The translations under genes and the position numbers were made by a program. Of a DNA stretch of 64,000 nt, positions 1 to 8,637 are shown one piece after another. The stretch lies in the NCBI RefSeq assembly GCF_005048855.1, contig NZ_SUME01000004.1, forward strand, positions 558,001 to 622,000, read 5' to 3'. The notes beneath the pieces were generated by a model that did no database searches, had not been told where the DNA came from, and was given only the letters and a program-made list of their open reading frames with translations. The DNA is from Sphingobacterium olei (GTDB lineage: Bacteria; Bacteroidota; Bacteroidia; Sphingobacteriales; Sphingobacteriaceae). Numbering within the stretch: the first letter of the stretch is position 1; each line of letters begins with the position of its first letter.

Positions 1-1070
1 AAAGCCGCTAGATTCATGAGTACATAAGCGCATAGGTAAAAAAGCAGTATTGCAGGATCTCCACTTGGAGCCACTAAAACTGCCATTAGCAGGAATCCGG
101 TATGCCCTATGGAAGAGTAGGCCATCATACGCTTCACATTCTGTTGGCGCAAGGCGATGAGGTTACCGGCTAGCATGGTGATGATAGCGACTACGGTTAA
201 AAATAGAACGGTCAACTCGCCGAAATAGAAAGGTGAGGATGCCCAAGCCTGTATAATACGGGCCAATAACACGATCGCGCCAACTTTAGGAACGGTAGAT
301 AAGAATGCAGTGACCGGTGTCGGTGCACCTTCGTACACATCCGGTGCCCAGGCGTGAAAGGGTACAAAGCTTAATTTAAATCCTATTCCCGTAAACACGA
401 ATAAGAGGGCAATGCTCGTCATCACTTGGGGTGCGGCAGTTAATCCCTGTAGGTGGGCTAAGCTAACAAAATCTAGATTTCCCGTGAAACCATATAACAA
501 GGATAAACCGTAGAGCATAACTGCAGCACAGACAGAACCGAAGAGCACATATTTCATGGCGGCCTCGGATTGTTTTTTGTGTTCGGAGAAATAACCTACC
601 AAGATATATGAACTTATCGAAACGGTCTCGATGGCAATGAAAGCAAGCAGCCAGTTGGTCGTAATGGTCAATAGGTTAAGACCTAGTCCGGCTGTGAGCA
701 ATACGGTATATACGTCACCAAGATTCTTTTGGAAGATTTTGCCCTTAAAATGCTGCTGAATGAAAATTGTAGAGATAAATAGTGCAAATAGGATAATCCC
801 TCTGGCAAAAACAGAAAAATTGTCAATGAGCAGCATGCCGAAGAATGCCGATGCGGGCTGATGCAATTGAGGCAGTAGACTGACAAAAGAAAAGATATAA
901 CCGATGATTGCAATAAAGAAAGAAGACTGCTTCCATAGTCGATCGGTGAACAGGGTAGCACCTATTGACAATAGAAAGGCCGTAATCAGTGCAAACTCCG
1001 GCTTGAATAGCGGGATAGATGCAAGGATATGATCTAAAGTGTCGGATAGGTGAAGGGCTACGTCTCTCAT
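1..1070 (-). CDS. nuoN: NADH-quinone oxidoreductase subunit N, C-terminus cut by window edge
   Basis: This is one of the three antiporter-like proton-pumping subunits of complex I in the inner membrane. The reading frame starts at the ATG whose complement is CAT at 1068-1070 (MRDVALHLSDTL) and runs off the left edge after 356 complete codons without a stop. It is strongly hydrophobic throughout. The antiporter signature SFVPFHAWAPDVYEGAPTP is visible near residues 235-255, and NVKRMMAYSSIGHTGFLL, typical of the Proton_antipo_M family, follows. It is the last gene of the nuoH-N run, with 9 bases between the nuoM stop and its start. Identity is firm; only the end is unseen. Confidence 0.95.
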   Translation of the reverse strand, partial: MRDVALHLSDTLDHILASIPLFKPEFALITAFLLSIGATLFTDRLWKQSSFFIAIIGYIFSFVSLLPQLHQPASAFFGMLLIDNFSVFARGIILFALFISTIFIQQHFKGKIFQKNLGDVYTVLLTAGLGLNLLTITTNWLLAFIAIETVSISSYILVGYFSEHKKQSEAAMKYVLFGSVCAAVMLYGLSLLYGFTGNLDFVSLAHLQGLTAAPQVMTSIALLFVFTGIGFKLSFVPFHAWAPDVYEGAPTPVTAFLSTVPKVGAIVLLARIIQAWASSPFYFGELTVLFLTVVAIITMLAGNLIALRQQNVKRMMAYSSIGHTGFLLMAVLVAPSGDPAILLFYLCAYVLMNLAA

Positions 1071-1079
1071 TTTCTAATC

Positions 1080-2684
1080 CTAAATATATTGTGTTACCAA
1101 AGCTACTAGATTCAATACTGAGCTATTTAACTTATCGAAAATCAGCGAGGGCATAATACCGAGAAGCAAAGCTAAAGTAAGCGTTGGAAATAAAATAAGC
1201 TGTTCTCGTTTACTAAGATCTATTAACGAAGAAGCCCATTCTTCACCTCCTTTTAATCTGGTCTGTCCAAAAAACATACGCTGTAATGTCCACAGTAAAT
1301 ATGCTGCACTCAGCAATATACCCAATGAACCGGCAATGGCCATCCAACGTGGAATGCCCGTACCAATGGATTCTGCATTAAAAGTTCCGATGATGACAAA
1401 CGCTTCGCCTATGAATGCAGAAAATCCGGGTAATCCCAACGAAGCAAAAAATGCGATAGCGACGTAACCGGTATATTTCGGCATGAGCGAGGCTAGACCT
1501 CTAAAATTATAGATATAGCGGTCGTGAACACGATCATAGATGACACCTACTAGGAAAAATAAGGCGGCGGATAGGAAACCGTGACTTATCATCTGGAACA
1601 TCGCCCCGGAAATTCCCTCGGCTGTTAACGACGCAATACCCAGTAGCACAAAGCCCATATGCGATACGGAGGAATAGGCGATCAACCGTTTTAAGTCCTT
1701 TTGTGCGAGTGCATTCAACGCACCATAAATAATAGAAACGATGCCGATGAGTCCCAGCCACCAATTGGCATCTACGGCTGCATCGGGAAAGATGCTTAAA
1801 CAGATACGAATGATCCCGTATCCACCTACTTTTAATAATATACCTGCAAGGATAATGGATACCGGTGTCGGTGCTTCTACGTGTGCATCGGGTAACCAGG
1901 TGTGTAGCGGAACGATAGGTACTTTGATCGCAAAGGCAAAGAAGAGCACGATGAAACCGATCATGCGTGCGGGAATCCCAAATACTTCATTATAGTTGTT
2001 GATGTATGCGAAGAACGAGTTTTCTACGTAGTTTGCCGGATTCATCATGTGCAGCATGTTAAAGGTATGTGCGCCGGTATCGGGATTGATAACCGAGAAA
2101 TAAAGCCCGACGATAACGAGCAGCATGAATACAGAACCAAAAAGGGTATAGATAAAAAACTTGATGGCTGCATATTCACGACGTGCCCCGCCCCAAATTC
2201 CGATCAAGAAGTAGAGTGGCAGCAGCATCACTTCATAAAATACATAAAACAGGAAAAAATCCAGCGCACAGAATATACCCATTACGGCTAGATTCAATAC
2301 CATTAACAGTGAAAAATACCCTTTGAGACTTTTTGTGATATGCCATGAAGCACCAATGGCCATCAGCATCACAAATGCACTCAAGGCCAGTAGCGGGAGA
2401 GAAAATCCGTCTACACCCAAGAAATAGTCAATTTCTAATGTGCCCAGTGTACCCAGATCCATCCGTATCCAGGATAGCTGCTCAACGAACTGATAACCTG
2501 TGCGGGTATTAACACCAGTAGCTGCGGCATCAAACTGACTATACAGATACCCGGCTAAAGCAAATTGGGCGCCCGTAAACCCAAGCGCTATATACTTGTA
2601 GCTATGACGTAATGAGGTCGGTAACAACAGGATAATTGCTGTTGCTGCCAATGGTAAAAATATGAGTAGAGAGAGTAATCCCAT
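1080..2684 (-). CDS. nuoM: NADH-quinone oxidoreductase subunit M
   Basis: This 534-residue antiporter-like membrane subunit of complex I takes part in proton translocation. Multiple membrane helices cover the whole chain. The conserved Glu in FYVFYEVMLLPLYF and the conserved Lys in FAFAIKVPIVPLHTWLPDAH, both part of the proton path in this family, are present, as is LKRLIAYSSVSHMGFVLLG. The length is normal for NuoM. It lies between nuoL (1 base apart) and nuoN (9 bases apart) on the same strand, so co-transcription is very likely. No truncation or frameshift is seen. Confidence 0.97.
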   Translation of the reverse strand: MGLLSLLIFLPLAATAIILLLPTSLRHSYKYIALGFTGAQFALAGYLYSQFDAAATGVNTRTGYQFVEQLSWIRMDLGTLGTLEIDYFLGVDGFSLPLLALSAFVMLMAIGASWHITKSLKGYFSLLMVLNLAVMGIFCALDFFLFYVFYEVMLLPLYFLIGIWGGARREYAAIKFFIYTLFGSVFMLLVIVGLYFSVINPDTGAHTFNMLHMMNPANYVENSFFAYINNYNEVFGIPARMIGFIVLFFAFAIKVPIVPLHTWLPDAHVEAPTPVSIILAGILLKVGGYGIIRICLSIFPDAAVDANWWLGLIGIVSIIYGALNALAQKDLKRLIAYSSVSHMGFVLLGIASLTAEGISGAMFQMISHGFLSAALFFLVGVIYDRVHDRYIYNFRGLASLMPKYTGYVAIAFFASLGLPGFSAFIGEAFVIIGTFNAESIGTGIPRWMAIAGSLGILLSAAYLLWTLQRMFFGQTRLKGGEEWASSLIDLSKREQLILFPTLTLALLLGIMPSLIFDKLNSSVLNLVALVTQYI

Positions 2685-2685
2685 C

Positions 2686-4692
2686 TTATCGTATGATCAA
2701 ATAAATTATTCCTATTAAAACTATAGTAAACGCAAACCCTAAATAATTTTGGAGTCTGCCATTTTGTATCCAGCGTAGCAGGTGTCCGATATAATATGTG
2801 GTGCCGGCTACGGTATTAACGAAACCATCGACGATATACCGATCAATCCAGCTACTGAAGGCGGATAATGAGCGAACGGCTGTCGCCGAGAAATTCACCA
2901 GTCCGTCTACGATATACCGATCAAACCAATAGCCGATATGCGCTAATGCCAGCGTAGACTCGACGAAGGTTTTATGGTATAGTTCATTTAAATACCCTTG
3001 ATTGAGCGATGCTTGAATCCACCTGTTGTTCGGATTAAGCGGATAGCTGCCTTTGGTGTACCATCGCCAACCTATCCACCAAGCGATTAGTGAACCGCAG
3101 ATTAGAATGATGGGTATAATAACATGCAGTGCATGAATTTCAGCGAAAGGGTAAGCAACAGATAGTCCCTGTAAGATGCCGGCATCGGCGTAGGATAGAG
3201 GGTTCCAGGAGAAGATGAAAAATAGGGCTCCCATACCTAAAAATAGCATCGGGATCAGCATAGCGCGTGGTGCCTCATGCAGACGTGTTACATCAAGGTC
3301 TTGAAGACGAAATTCGCCAAAGAAGGCTTTGAATATCAGCCTGCCGATGTAAAATGCGGTAAGGATACTGACCACAACTAAAAGAATCGGGATAATAAGA
3401 TACAATCCTCCGTGGTGCAACGCCCATTCCCATGCAGTAATTACGATTGCGTCTTTTGATAGGTAGCCCGATGTAAGCGGAAATCCAGCAAGCGCTAAGG
3501 AGGCGATGGCCATCAAGCCAAAGGTCTTGGGCATATATCGGCGTAGTCCGCCCATATTCCGTAAGTCCTGTGGATCAAATTCCCGATTTTCGCGTGCCTT
3601 GAGATGTGCCATCTCATGGATGACAGCCCCGGCACAGAGAAATAGTAAACATTTGAAGAATGCATGCGTAGTAAGGTGAAACATGGCGGCATCCCAAGCA
3701 CCTATGCCAACGCCTACCATCATATAGCCCAACTGGGAAATGGTGGAAAAGGCTAATATTTTCTTGATATCATATTGCCCTAGGGCGAAAAAAGCGGATG
3801 TAAGCGCTGTGATGGTTCCGATGATAGCGATGATGAGCAATACCGTTTCATTGAATAACGGAAATATGCTGGACAGCAAAAACACACCTGCAGCAACCAT
3901 AGTGGCTGCGTGGATCAAGGAGGAGACGGATGTGGGGCCCTCCATGGCATCGGGTAACCATACATGCAGCGGAAACTGTGCTGACTTGGCCATAGCACCT
4001 AAGAAGAATGCAATACCCGCGACGGTCATCCAACCGCTGTTTTTATCGATTCCCTGCGTAAAGAAACCATCTGTGCCAAATAAGTCGACCAGATCTAAGG
4101 TGCCGAAGGTGGAAAAGATAATGGCAATACCGATCAGAAAACCTAAATCCCCGATGCGGTTCACGAGGAATGCCTTTTTGTTTGCCTGTACGGCTGCTTC
4201 TTTCGTAAACCAAAATCCGATCAACAAATAAGATGCAAACCCCACCAGCTCCCAAAAAATATACATCATGAACAGGTTTTTGGAAATGGTAAGCCCAAGC
4301 ATGGCAAAGCAGAAGAGGCTGAGGTACATCCAATAACGATGTATTCCGGGGTCTCCCCTCATATATGATCTGGAATAGATGTGTACCGGTAGGGCAATAA
4401 TACAGACAATAAACTGCATCAGTACACTGAGGTTATTCAATAAGATTCCTATGGTAAATGTTTTATCCCCGATGGTGAACCAATCGTATGTGGTAGATAT
4501 AGCTGGGTTATCCCATACGGCCGTGAATACAAATCCACCACTGATGAGGGTGCTTGCCACGATGGCGATCAACGATATAATGCCTGACGTTGATTTCTTT
4601 CCTAGAATGGCCTGTATGACAAATGCAATAAGGGGCAATAACACCACAAGGATGCTCATTGAAATTGGCGATATCGTTAGCAAGTCTCTCAT
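2686..4692 (-). CDS. nuoL: NADH-quinone oxidoreductase subunit L
   Basis: This 668-residue subunit is the largest antiporter-like subunit at the distal end of the complex I membrane arm. The conserved Glu in MMYIFWELVGFASYLLIGFW and Lys in FLGAMAKSAQFPLHVWLPDA are present. The C-terminal part (about residues 480-668) holds further membrane helices and the stretch matching the lateral helix of NuoL. One detail differs from the usual family sequence: the loop GPTPVSALIHAATMV reads GPTSVSSLIHAATMV, a Pro to Ser change. The start codon overlaps the nuoK stop by one base (TAATG), which indicates translational coupling. Confidence 0.97.
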   Translation of the reverse strand: MRDLLTISPISMSILVVLLPLIAFVIQAILGKKSTSGIISLIAIVASTLISGGFVFTAVWDNPAISTTYDWFTIGDKTFTIGILLNNLSVLMQFIVCIIALPVHIYSRSYMRGDPGIHRYWMYLSLFCFAMLGLTISKNLFMMYIFWELVGFASYLLIGFWFTKEAAVQANKKAFLVNRIGDLGFLIGIAIIFSTFGTLDLVDLFGTDGFFTQGIDKNSGWMTVAGIAFFLGAMAKSAQFPLHVWLPDAMEGPTSVSSLIHAATMVAAGVFLLSSIFPLFNETVLLIIAIIGTITALTSAFFALGQYDIKKILAFSTISQLGYMMVGVGIGAWDAAMFHLTTHAFFKCLLFLCAGAVIHEMAHLKARENREFDPQDLRNMGGLRRYMPKTFGLMAIASLALAGFPLTSGYLSKDAIVITAWEWALHHGGLYLIIPILLVVVSILTAFYIGRLIFKAFFGEFRLQDLDVTRLHEAPRAMLIPMLFLGMGALFFIFSWNPLSYADAGILQGLSVAYPFAEIHALHVIIPIILICGSLIAWWIGWRWYTKGSYPLNPNNRWIQASLNQGYLNELYHKTFVESTLALAHIGYWFDRYIVDGLVNFSATAVRSLSAFSSWIDRYIVDGFVNTVAGTTYYIGHLLRWIQNGRLQNYLGFAFTIVLIGIIYLIIR

Positions 4693-4997
4693 TAATCGCG
4701 CAGATCAGTAATATTGTCGGGATTGATGGTTTTATATTTTCGATATACGTTGAGGATAATTGCCAGACCAACGGCAACAGCGGCCGCAGCAAGGACAATG
4801 GCAAATAGCGCAAATACCTGGCCTCCATAATTCGCTTTATCGTACCTGCCGAACGCGACGAGGTTGAGAACGGCTGAATTAATCATAAGCTCTATACCTA
4901 CTAATATCATGATAGCATTGCGTTTGGAGAGTACGGCATACAATCCTATACAAAATATGCAGGCACTCACGACTAGAAAATGGGTTAAGGTAATCAT
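4692..4997 (-). CDS. nuoK: NADH-quinone oxidoreductase subunit K
   Basis: This is a 101-residue protein with three membrane helices, the normal NuoK length. NuoK forms part of the proton path between the NuoH side and the antiporter-like subunits. The essential Glu of helix 2 is present at position 36 (LVGIELMINSAVLNL). The second conserved Glu, known from E. coli as Glu72 in LAAAEAS, is Ala73 here (LAAAAVAVG). The start overlaps the nuoJ stop by four bases (ATGA), so the two are probably coupled in translation. Identity is certain from sequence and context. Confidence 0.97.
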   Translation of the reverse strand: MITLTHFLVVSACIFCIGLYAVLSKRNAIMILVGIELMINSAVLNLVAFGRYDKANYGGQVFALFAIVLAAAAVAVGLAIILNVYRKYKTINPDNITDLRD

Positions 4998-5536
4998 CTG
5001 TCTTCCTCCTTCCGCGATAAGTGGGCGGCACCAATAAGTGCCATCAGCAAGAATATGGACACCACTTCAAAGGGTAAAACATATTGTGTCATGAACTTTA
5101 CACCCAATTGATTGATGTTATTGTCTGTCGGTTGAATGGTATTGCCCCGACGGATATTTTCGGTAATCCAATAGGGTGTATTCTCCTGCCATTCCGCAAT
5201 GCCGTACAGCATGACGCCTAAGAACCCCAGTACAAGTAGGAGGGATTGGGCATTTGGCAGCGACAAAAATTGAGCAGATGTATGTTGTAGATCGGCCAAC
5301 AGCTCTTTGTTGGAAAGCATGAATGCAAATATCATAAGAATCAGCACACCGCCGACATAGATCAGGATTTGGGTGATAGCAACGAAATCAGCCAAGGCAA
5401 AAAGAAATAATCCGGCCATTGCAAATAAGACAATGAAGAATAAAAACAGGGCACGGGCTGTATTTTTTAAACCGACTACGAGAAGTGCCGACCCGATCGA
5501 TAAGGCTGCAAAAGCATAAAATATGACCTCTTCCAT
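4994..5536 (-). CDS. nuoJ: NADH-quinone oxidoreductase subunit J
   Basis: This 180-residue inner-membrane subunit of complex I has about five predicted helices. The region ITQILIYVGGVLILMIFAFM matches helix 3 of NuoJ, which carries the pi-bulge linked to coupling, with its conserved YVGGVLILMIF core. The gene follows nuoI directly with no spacer and overlaps nuoK by four bases. The C-terminal tail is polar and short (LSRKEEDR). Length and position in the operon agree with the family. Confidence 0.96.
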   Translation of the reverse strand: MEEVIFYAFAALSIGSALLVVGLKNTARALFLFFIVLFAMAGLFLFALADFVAITQILIYVGGVLILMIFAFMLSNKELLADLQHTSAQFLSLPNAQSLLLVLGFLGVMLYGIAEWQENTPYWITENIRRGNTIQPTDNNINQLGVKFMTQYVLPFEVVSIFLLMALIGAAHLSRKEEDR

Positions 5537-6100
5537 TTATTTCTTTTTGGCTGCCTCCTTGTCAGCTTGAAATCTCGTCCATTCTTCTTTACGTTGCGCA
5601 ATTTCTTCGTCACTCATTTCCGCAAATCCATAGATTAAATCAGTCAATTTTGTCGTGCTGCGGTCGTATTGATCGGTCATGGTAATACATTCTGTAGGAC
5701 ATACTACGGTGCAGAGACCACAGTACATACACTTCGCCATATCAATATCAAATTGGGCGGCATATAGTCTTTTTACGCTGCCGTCCGACGTCTTTCCAAT
5801 CGCTTCGGGAGATTTTACCGCTTCGATGGCGATGCAATCTACCGGACAGGCTTTTGCGCATAGATCGCAGACAATACAATCGTCTATTTCTACATCCAGT
5901 TGATAGCGTGCTACCTCGGGAATGGGCATGGATTCTTTTGGAAACTGTACTGTGGTTACACCTTGTTGCTTGTCGAAATATTGTGGGTCACGGATATCCA
6001 ACGAGGTACGTGTTTTTCGCGCGCGCAATAAGTGCCTCACAGTTAAAAGTAAACCTTTTACTGCTGATGTAAATCCTTGTATAGTTGTTTTTATAACCAC
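5537..6100 (-). CDS. nuoI: NADH-quinone oxidoreductase subunit I (2x 4Fe-4S ferredoxin-type)
   Basis: This peripheral-arm subunit carries iron-sulfur clusters N6a and N6b and passes electrons towards NuoB and quinone. Two classic 4Fe-4S motifs are visible: C75, C78, C81 and C85 (CIVCDLCAKACP), and C124, C127, C130 and C134 (CMYCGLCTVVCP). An amphipathic N-terminus (residues 8-30) would seat it on the membrane. The chosen start is a GTG at 6100-6098, one base after the nuoH stop. No in-frame ATG exists between that point and an in-frame upstream stop, and the next internal Met (about residue 58) would remove the conserved N-terminus. The tail is lysine-rich (EAAKKK). Confidence 0.96.
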   Translation of the reverse strand: MVIKTTIQGFTSAVKGLLLTVRHLLRARKTRTSLDIRDPQYFDKQQGVTTVQFPKESMPIPEVARYQLDVEIDDCIVCDLCAKACPVDCIAIEAVKSPEAIGKTSDGSVKRLYAAQFDIDMAKCMYCGLCTVVCPTECITMTDQYDRSTTKLTDLIYGFAEMSDEEIAQRKEEWTRFQADKEAAKKK

Positions 6101-6101
6101 G

Positions 6102-7175
6102 TTATACCATTACTAAAATTCGCCAAATACCTGAAATTGCCATACATAGGAATGCGATCGGGATCATTACCTTCCAGCAGAGATTCATTAATTGATCTGC
6201 ACGAAAACGCGGTAATGTCCAGCGTATCCACATTTGTATGCCTACGATCAAAAGGGATTTGGTCAATGTCCAGAAAATCCCCCAATACAGTCCTGTCGTC
6301 CACTCTGCTAGTTTCAACGCGCCTATATTCGGAAGCAGGGTATTCCATCCACCTAAGAATAACACGACACCCAACATCGCGACTAAGAACATCATCGCAT
6401 ATTCTGCAAGGAATACAAAGGCGAATCGTATACCTCCATATTCGGTATGAAAGCCACCAATTAGTTCCGATTCTGCTTCAGGAATGTCAAACGGAGCACG
6501 GTTGCATTCCGCTAGGGATGCGATGAAAAATATGATATATACAACGAGAAGATGTGGAGCTTGTAAGATATTCCAAGCAAATAATCCACCGACCTCTGTT
6601 ACATCCCAGAGACCGAAAAAATATATCTGTTCTGTTGCTAATATACCTTGATTGAATACGATGTCATTCAGATTAAGTGTCTGTGTAATCATTACCGTTG
6701 CAATGAGGGAAAGGCCTACCGGAATTTCATACGAAACCATTTGAGCAATGGCTCGTATTGCGCCCAATAAGGAATATTTGTTATTCGAACCCCACCCCGC
6801 CATCAGAATTCCAATGGCATCAATAGACACGACGGCCATGATGAAGAAAAGCCCCGTATGGGTATCAGCTGGGATAAAACCTGGGCCCCAAGGCATGACA
6901 CTGAATCCGATAAAAACGGCAGTAAAAATAATGACAGGTGCTAGGGCAAATAATATCTTATCAGCCGCACTGGGTGTAATGAATTCTTTTTGAAGGAGCT
7001 TGAGTATGTCTGCAATCGTTTGTAACAAACCATATTTTCCAGTTTCCATTGGCCCTAACCGGTCCTGGACGAAACCCGCGATTTTACGCTCCGCATAGAC
7101 TGCAAAAAGCGTAAACAACGCAATAAAACCGAATATTGCGAGCGGTATGGTAATATGGATTAACAGATCAATCAA
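6102..7175 (-). CDS. nuoH: NADH-quinone oxidoreductase subunit H
   Basis: This 357-residue membrane subunit forms the quinone-binding site at the junction with the peripheral arm. The signature YAERKIAGFVQDRLGP (about residues 27-42) and the later loop FDIPEAESELIGGFHTEYGG, rich in conserved acidic residues, are present. Eight or so membrane helices are apparent. The start appears to be TTG at 7175-7173, preceded about 6 bases upstream by AAAGAG. The upstream in-frame codons up to a TAG contain no ATG. It is the first gene of the run; nuoA-G are not upstream in this window. Confidence 0.95.
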   Translation of the reverse strand: MIDLLIHITIPLAIFGFIALFTLFAVYAERKIAGFVQDRLGPMETGKYGLLQTIADILKLLQKEFITPSAADKILFALAPVIIFTAVFIGFSVMPWGPGFIPADTHTGLFFIMAVVSIDAIGILMAGWGSNNKYSLLGAIRAIAQMVSYEIPVGLSLIATVMITQTLNLNDIVFNQGILATEQIYFFGLWDVTEVGGLFAWNILQAPHLLVVYIIFFIASLAECNRAPFDIPEAESELIGGFHTEYGGIRFAFVFLAEYAMMFLVAMLGVVLFLGGWNTLLPNIGALKLAEWTTGLYWGIFWTLTKSLLIVGIQMWIRWTLPRFRADQLMNLCWKVMIPIAFLCMAISGIWRILVMV

Positions 7176-7206
7176 GATTCTCTTTAGAATAATTCTTAAC
7201 TAGGTG

Positions 7207-7214
7207 CAAACATA
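7207..7214 (-). promoter_or_regulatory. Candidate -7 box of the nuoH-N operon
   Basis: On the minus strand this reads TATGTTTG, an exact match to the Bacteroidota -7 consensus TAnnTTTG. It sits 31 bases before the nuoH start in the divergent gap to the META-domain gene. No clear TTG lies at the usual -33 distance, so only half of the promoter is supported. Confidence 0.5.
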
Positions 7215-7357
7215 CGGAAAACAACACAAATGACAGCTATTTTTTAAAAAATATAGTAAGTTAGTAGATATTTTTGTGAAAGAATGTCGTCAGATTGTAG
7301 CAGAAAGATTAAACCTTCCGTTCGTTTGATTGTATATGTTATATAACAATAAATAAA

Positions 7358-8137
7358 ATGAAAAAAAATTTTTTAATTGCAGCAACCATTCTTGTATTAA
7401 TGATAACAGGTTGTAGAGCACATAAGATGCCGACTTTGGCCGATCAGTCTACGGATATGTTAGATAAAAAATGGCAACTTATTGAATTAAATGGAAAGCC
7501 GGTTGCAGAAAAAATAAACGGAAAAACACCGACCCTCGAGTTTCTAAGTAAGGATAAAAGATATGCTGCAGTTACGGGGTGCAATGGAGTGGGGGGTGAA
7601 TTTGAAGTAGAGGGTAACAATAAAATAACGTTTTCTGCGGGGATGTCGACGATGATGGCTTGTGAAGATATGTCTGTCGAACATGGGCTGAGGGATGTCT
7701 TCGGTAAAGCAGATAATTTTGCGATAAGTGAGGGTGTTTTAAGTCTCAACAAAGCTAAGATGGCTCCTTTGGCAAAGTTTAAATTGATTGAAACTAAAAA
7801 TGCTTCATTAGATGGTACTTGGGAATTGGACTATATATCGGGAGCCCGTATAGCTTTTGATGGGTTATATCCGAAAAAGAAGCCTACGATAACGTTTGAT
7901 ACATCTACGAATAAAGTGTCGGGAAATAGTAGCTGTAATAATTATTCAGGCGCTGTAACGTTGGATGGAAATTCGATTAAGTTTGGTCCACTTGCATCTA
8001 CGAAAATGGCTTGTCCGGGTAATGGTGAAAGTACATTCTTTCAGACCCTTGATAAGGTTAATACCTATAGTGTAGATGGAAATACGCTCACCTTTATTAT
8101 GGGGGATATTGCCATAATGCGCTTTCAAAAAAAATAA
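7358..8137 (+). CDS. Lipoprotein with two META (HslJ-like) domains
   Basis: This 259-residue protein has a lipoprotein signal peptide: MKKNF, a hydrophobic core, then ITGC with the lipidated Cys at residue 19. Two META domains follow. The first (about 33-145) has the KWQLIELNGKPV opening and GCNGVGGEF. The second (about 150-258) has GTWELDYISGARIAF and NSSCNNYSGAV. The paired motifs with conserved Cys (MACEDM and MACPGN) are typical of this family. META proteins are envelope proteins linked to heat shock and novobiocin resistance in E. coli (HslJ), but their biochemical role is not settled. It is transcribed divergently from nuoH and ends at a terminator. Confidence 0.88.
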   Translation: MKKNFLIAATILVLMITGCRAHKMPTLADQSTDMLDKKWQLIELNGKPVAEKINGKTPTLEFLSKDKRYAAVTGCNGVGGEFEVEGNNKITFSAGMSTMMACEDMSVEHGLRDVFGKADNFAISEGVLSLNKAKMAPLAKFKLIETKNASLDGTWELDYISGARIAFDGLYPKKKPTITFDTSTNKVSGNSSCNNYSGAVTLDGNSIKFGPLASTKMACPGNGESTFFQTLDKVNTYSVDGNTLTFIMGDIAIMRFQKK

Positions 8138-8140
8138 GAA

Positions 8141-8177
8141 TTGCTCCAGTCATCTGGAGCAACATGAATCCATTTTT
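8141..8177 (+). terminator. Rho-independent terminator after the META lipoprotein gene
   Basis: A perfect 9-bp stem, TTGCTCCAG (8141-8149) and CTGGAGCAA (8154-8162), encloses a 4-base loop. A T5 run follows at 8173-8177, about ten bases beyond the stem, so the U tract is somewhat distant. Confidence 0.65.
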
Positions 8178-8183
8178 GTGAAA

Positions 8184-8346
8184 ACTCCCAAAAGCCTTAC
8201 GGCAGATGTAGGTTATGGGAGTGAAGAAAACTATGGTCTGTTCGCTAGCAAACCAGGCCTATGTAAAATACGGAATGTTTGACAAAGAACTAAAAGTTAG
8301 TTACCGTGATAAGAAGCCGTTTTCTGTGAATAAATTATATTATAAC
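8184..8346 (+). pseudogene. Decayed IS1182-like transposase fragment
   Basis: Frame 8184-8255 translates to TPKSLTADVGYGSEENYGLF plus ASKP. After a one-base shift, frame 8257-8346 continues as AYVKYGMFDKELKVSYRDKK then PFSVNKLYYN. Together these follow the C-terminal half of Bacteroidota IS1182/DDE_Tnp_1 transposases (ADAGYGSEENY, then a Y-V-K-Y-x-x-F-x-K-E-Q stretch, then LYYN). The 5' half of the gene and the element ends were not found, so this is a relic with no function as transposase. The family assignment is from memory of motif spacing. Confidence 0.72.
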
Positions 8347-8637
8347 TTTATCCATTTTTTTATAAATATTGAAAACTATTATTAGAAGAAATGGCCGCCA
8401 TAGTATTGATAACATTATAATTTTAGTGAGTTAACCATAAATGATTATTGGAGAGAAGTCTCCTTATGATTTTTGTAATTTGACGATAATATTAGTTGCA
8501 TAGTAGCAACTCCTGCATTTTAAAAACTGAATAATATTTGACTGATTTCCTGAAATCGTTCAAAACAATTAAATGCCGGAATAATTTTGTGTAATCTGTG
8601 GAAACTTTGTATTTTGAGGAAGAATTAATACCTCGTT
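8347..8637. other. Non-coding gap before the kelch/SARP regulator
   Basis: This AT-rich stretch has no supported gene. It contains two short hairpins, GGAGA-gaag-TCTCC near 8449-8462 and AGTTGC-atagta-GCAACT near 8494-8511, and a TAATTTTG box at 8582-8589. The hairpins could be remnants of the lost insertion sequence or regulator sites; the sequence does not decide. Confidence 0.4.
8582..8589 (+). promoter_or_regulatory. Candidate -7 box of the kelch/SARP regulator gene
   Basis: The sequence TAATTTTG matches TAnnTTTG and lies 48 bases before the ATG at 8638. No convincing TTG is found 17-23 bases upstream. Confidence 0.35.

Noticed and set aside
3740..4231. Long plus-strand open frame opposite nuoL (163 codons)
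   Set aside because: It is antisense to a well-supported gene, has no domain character, and is a codon-bias shadow.
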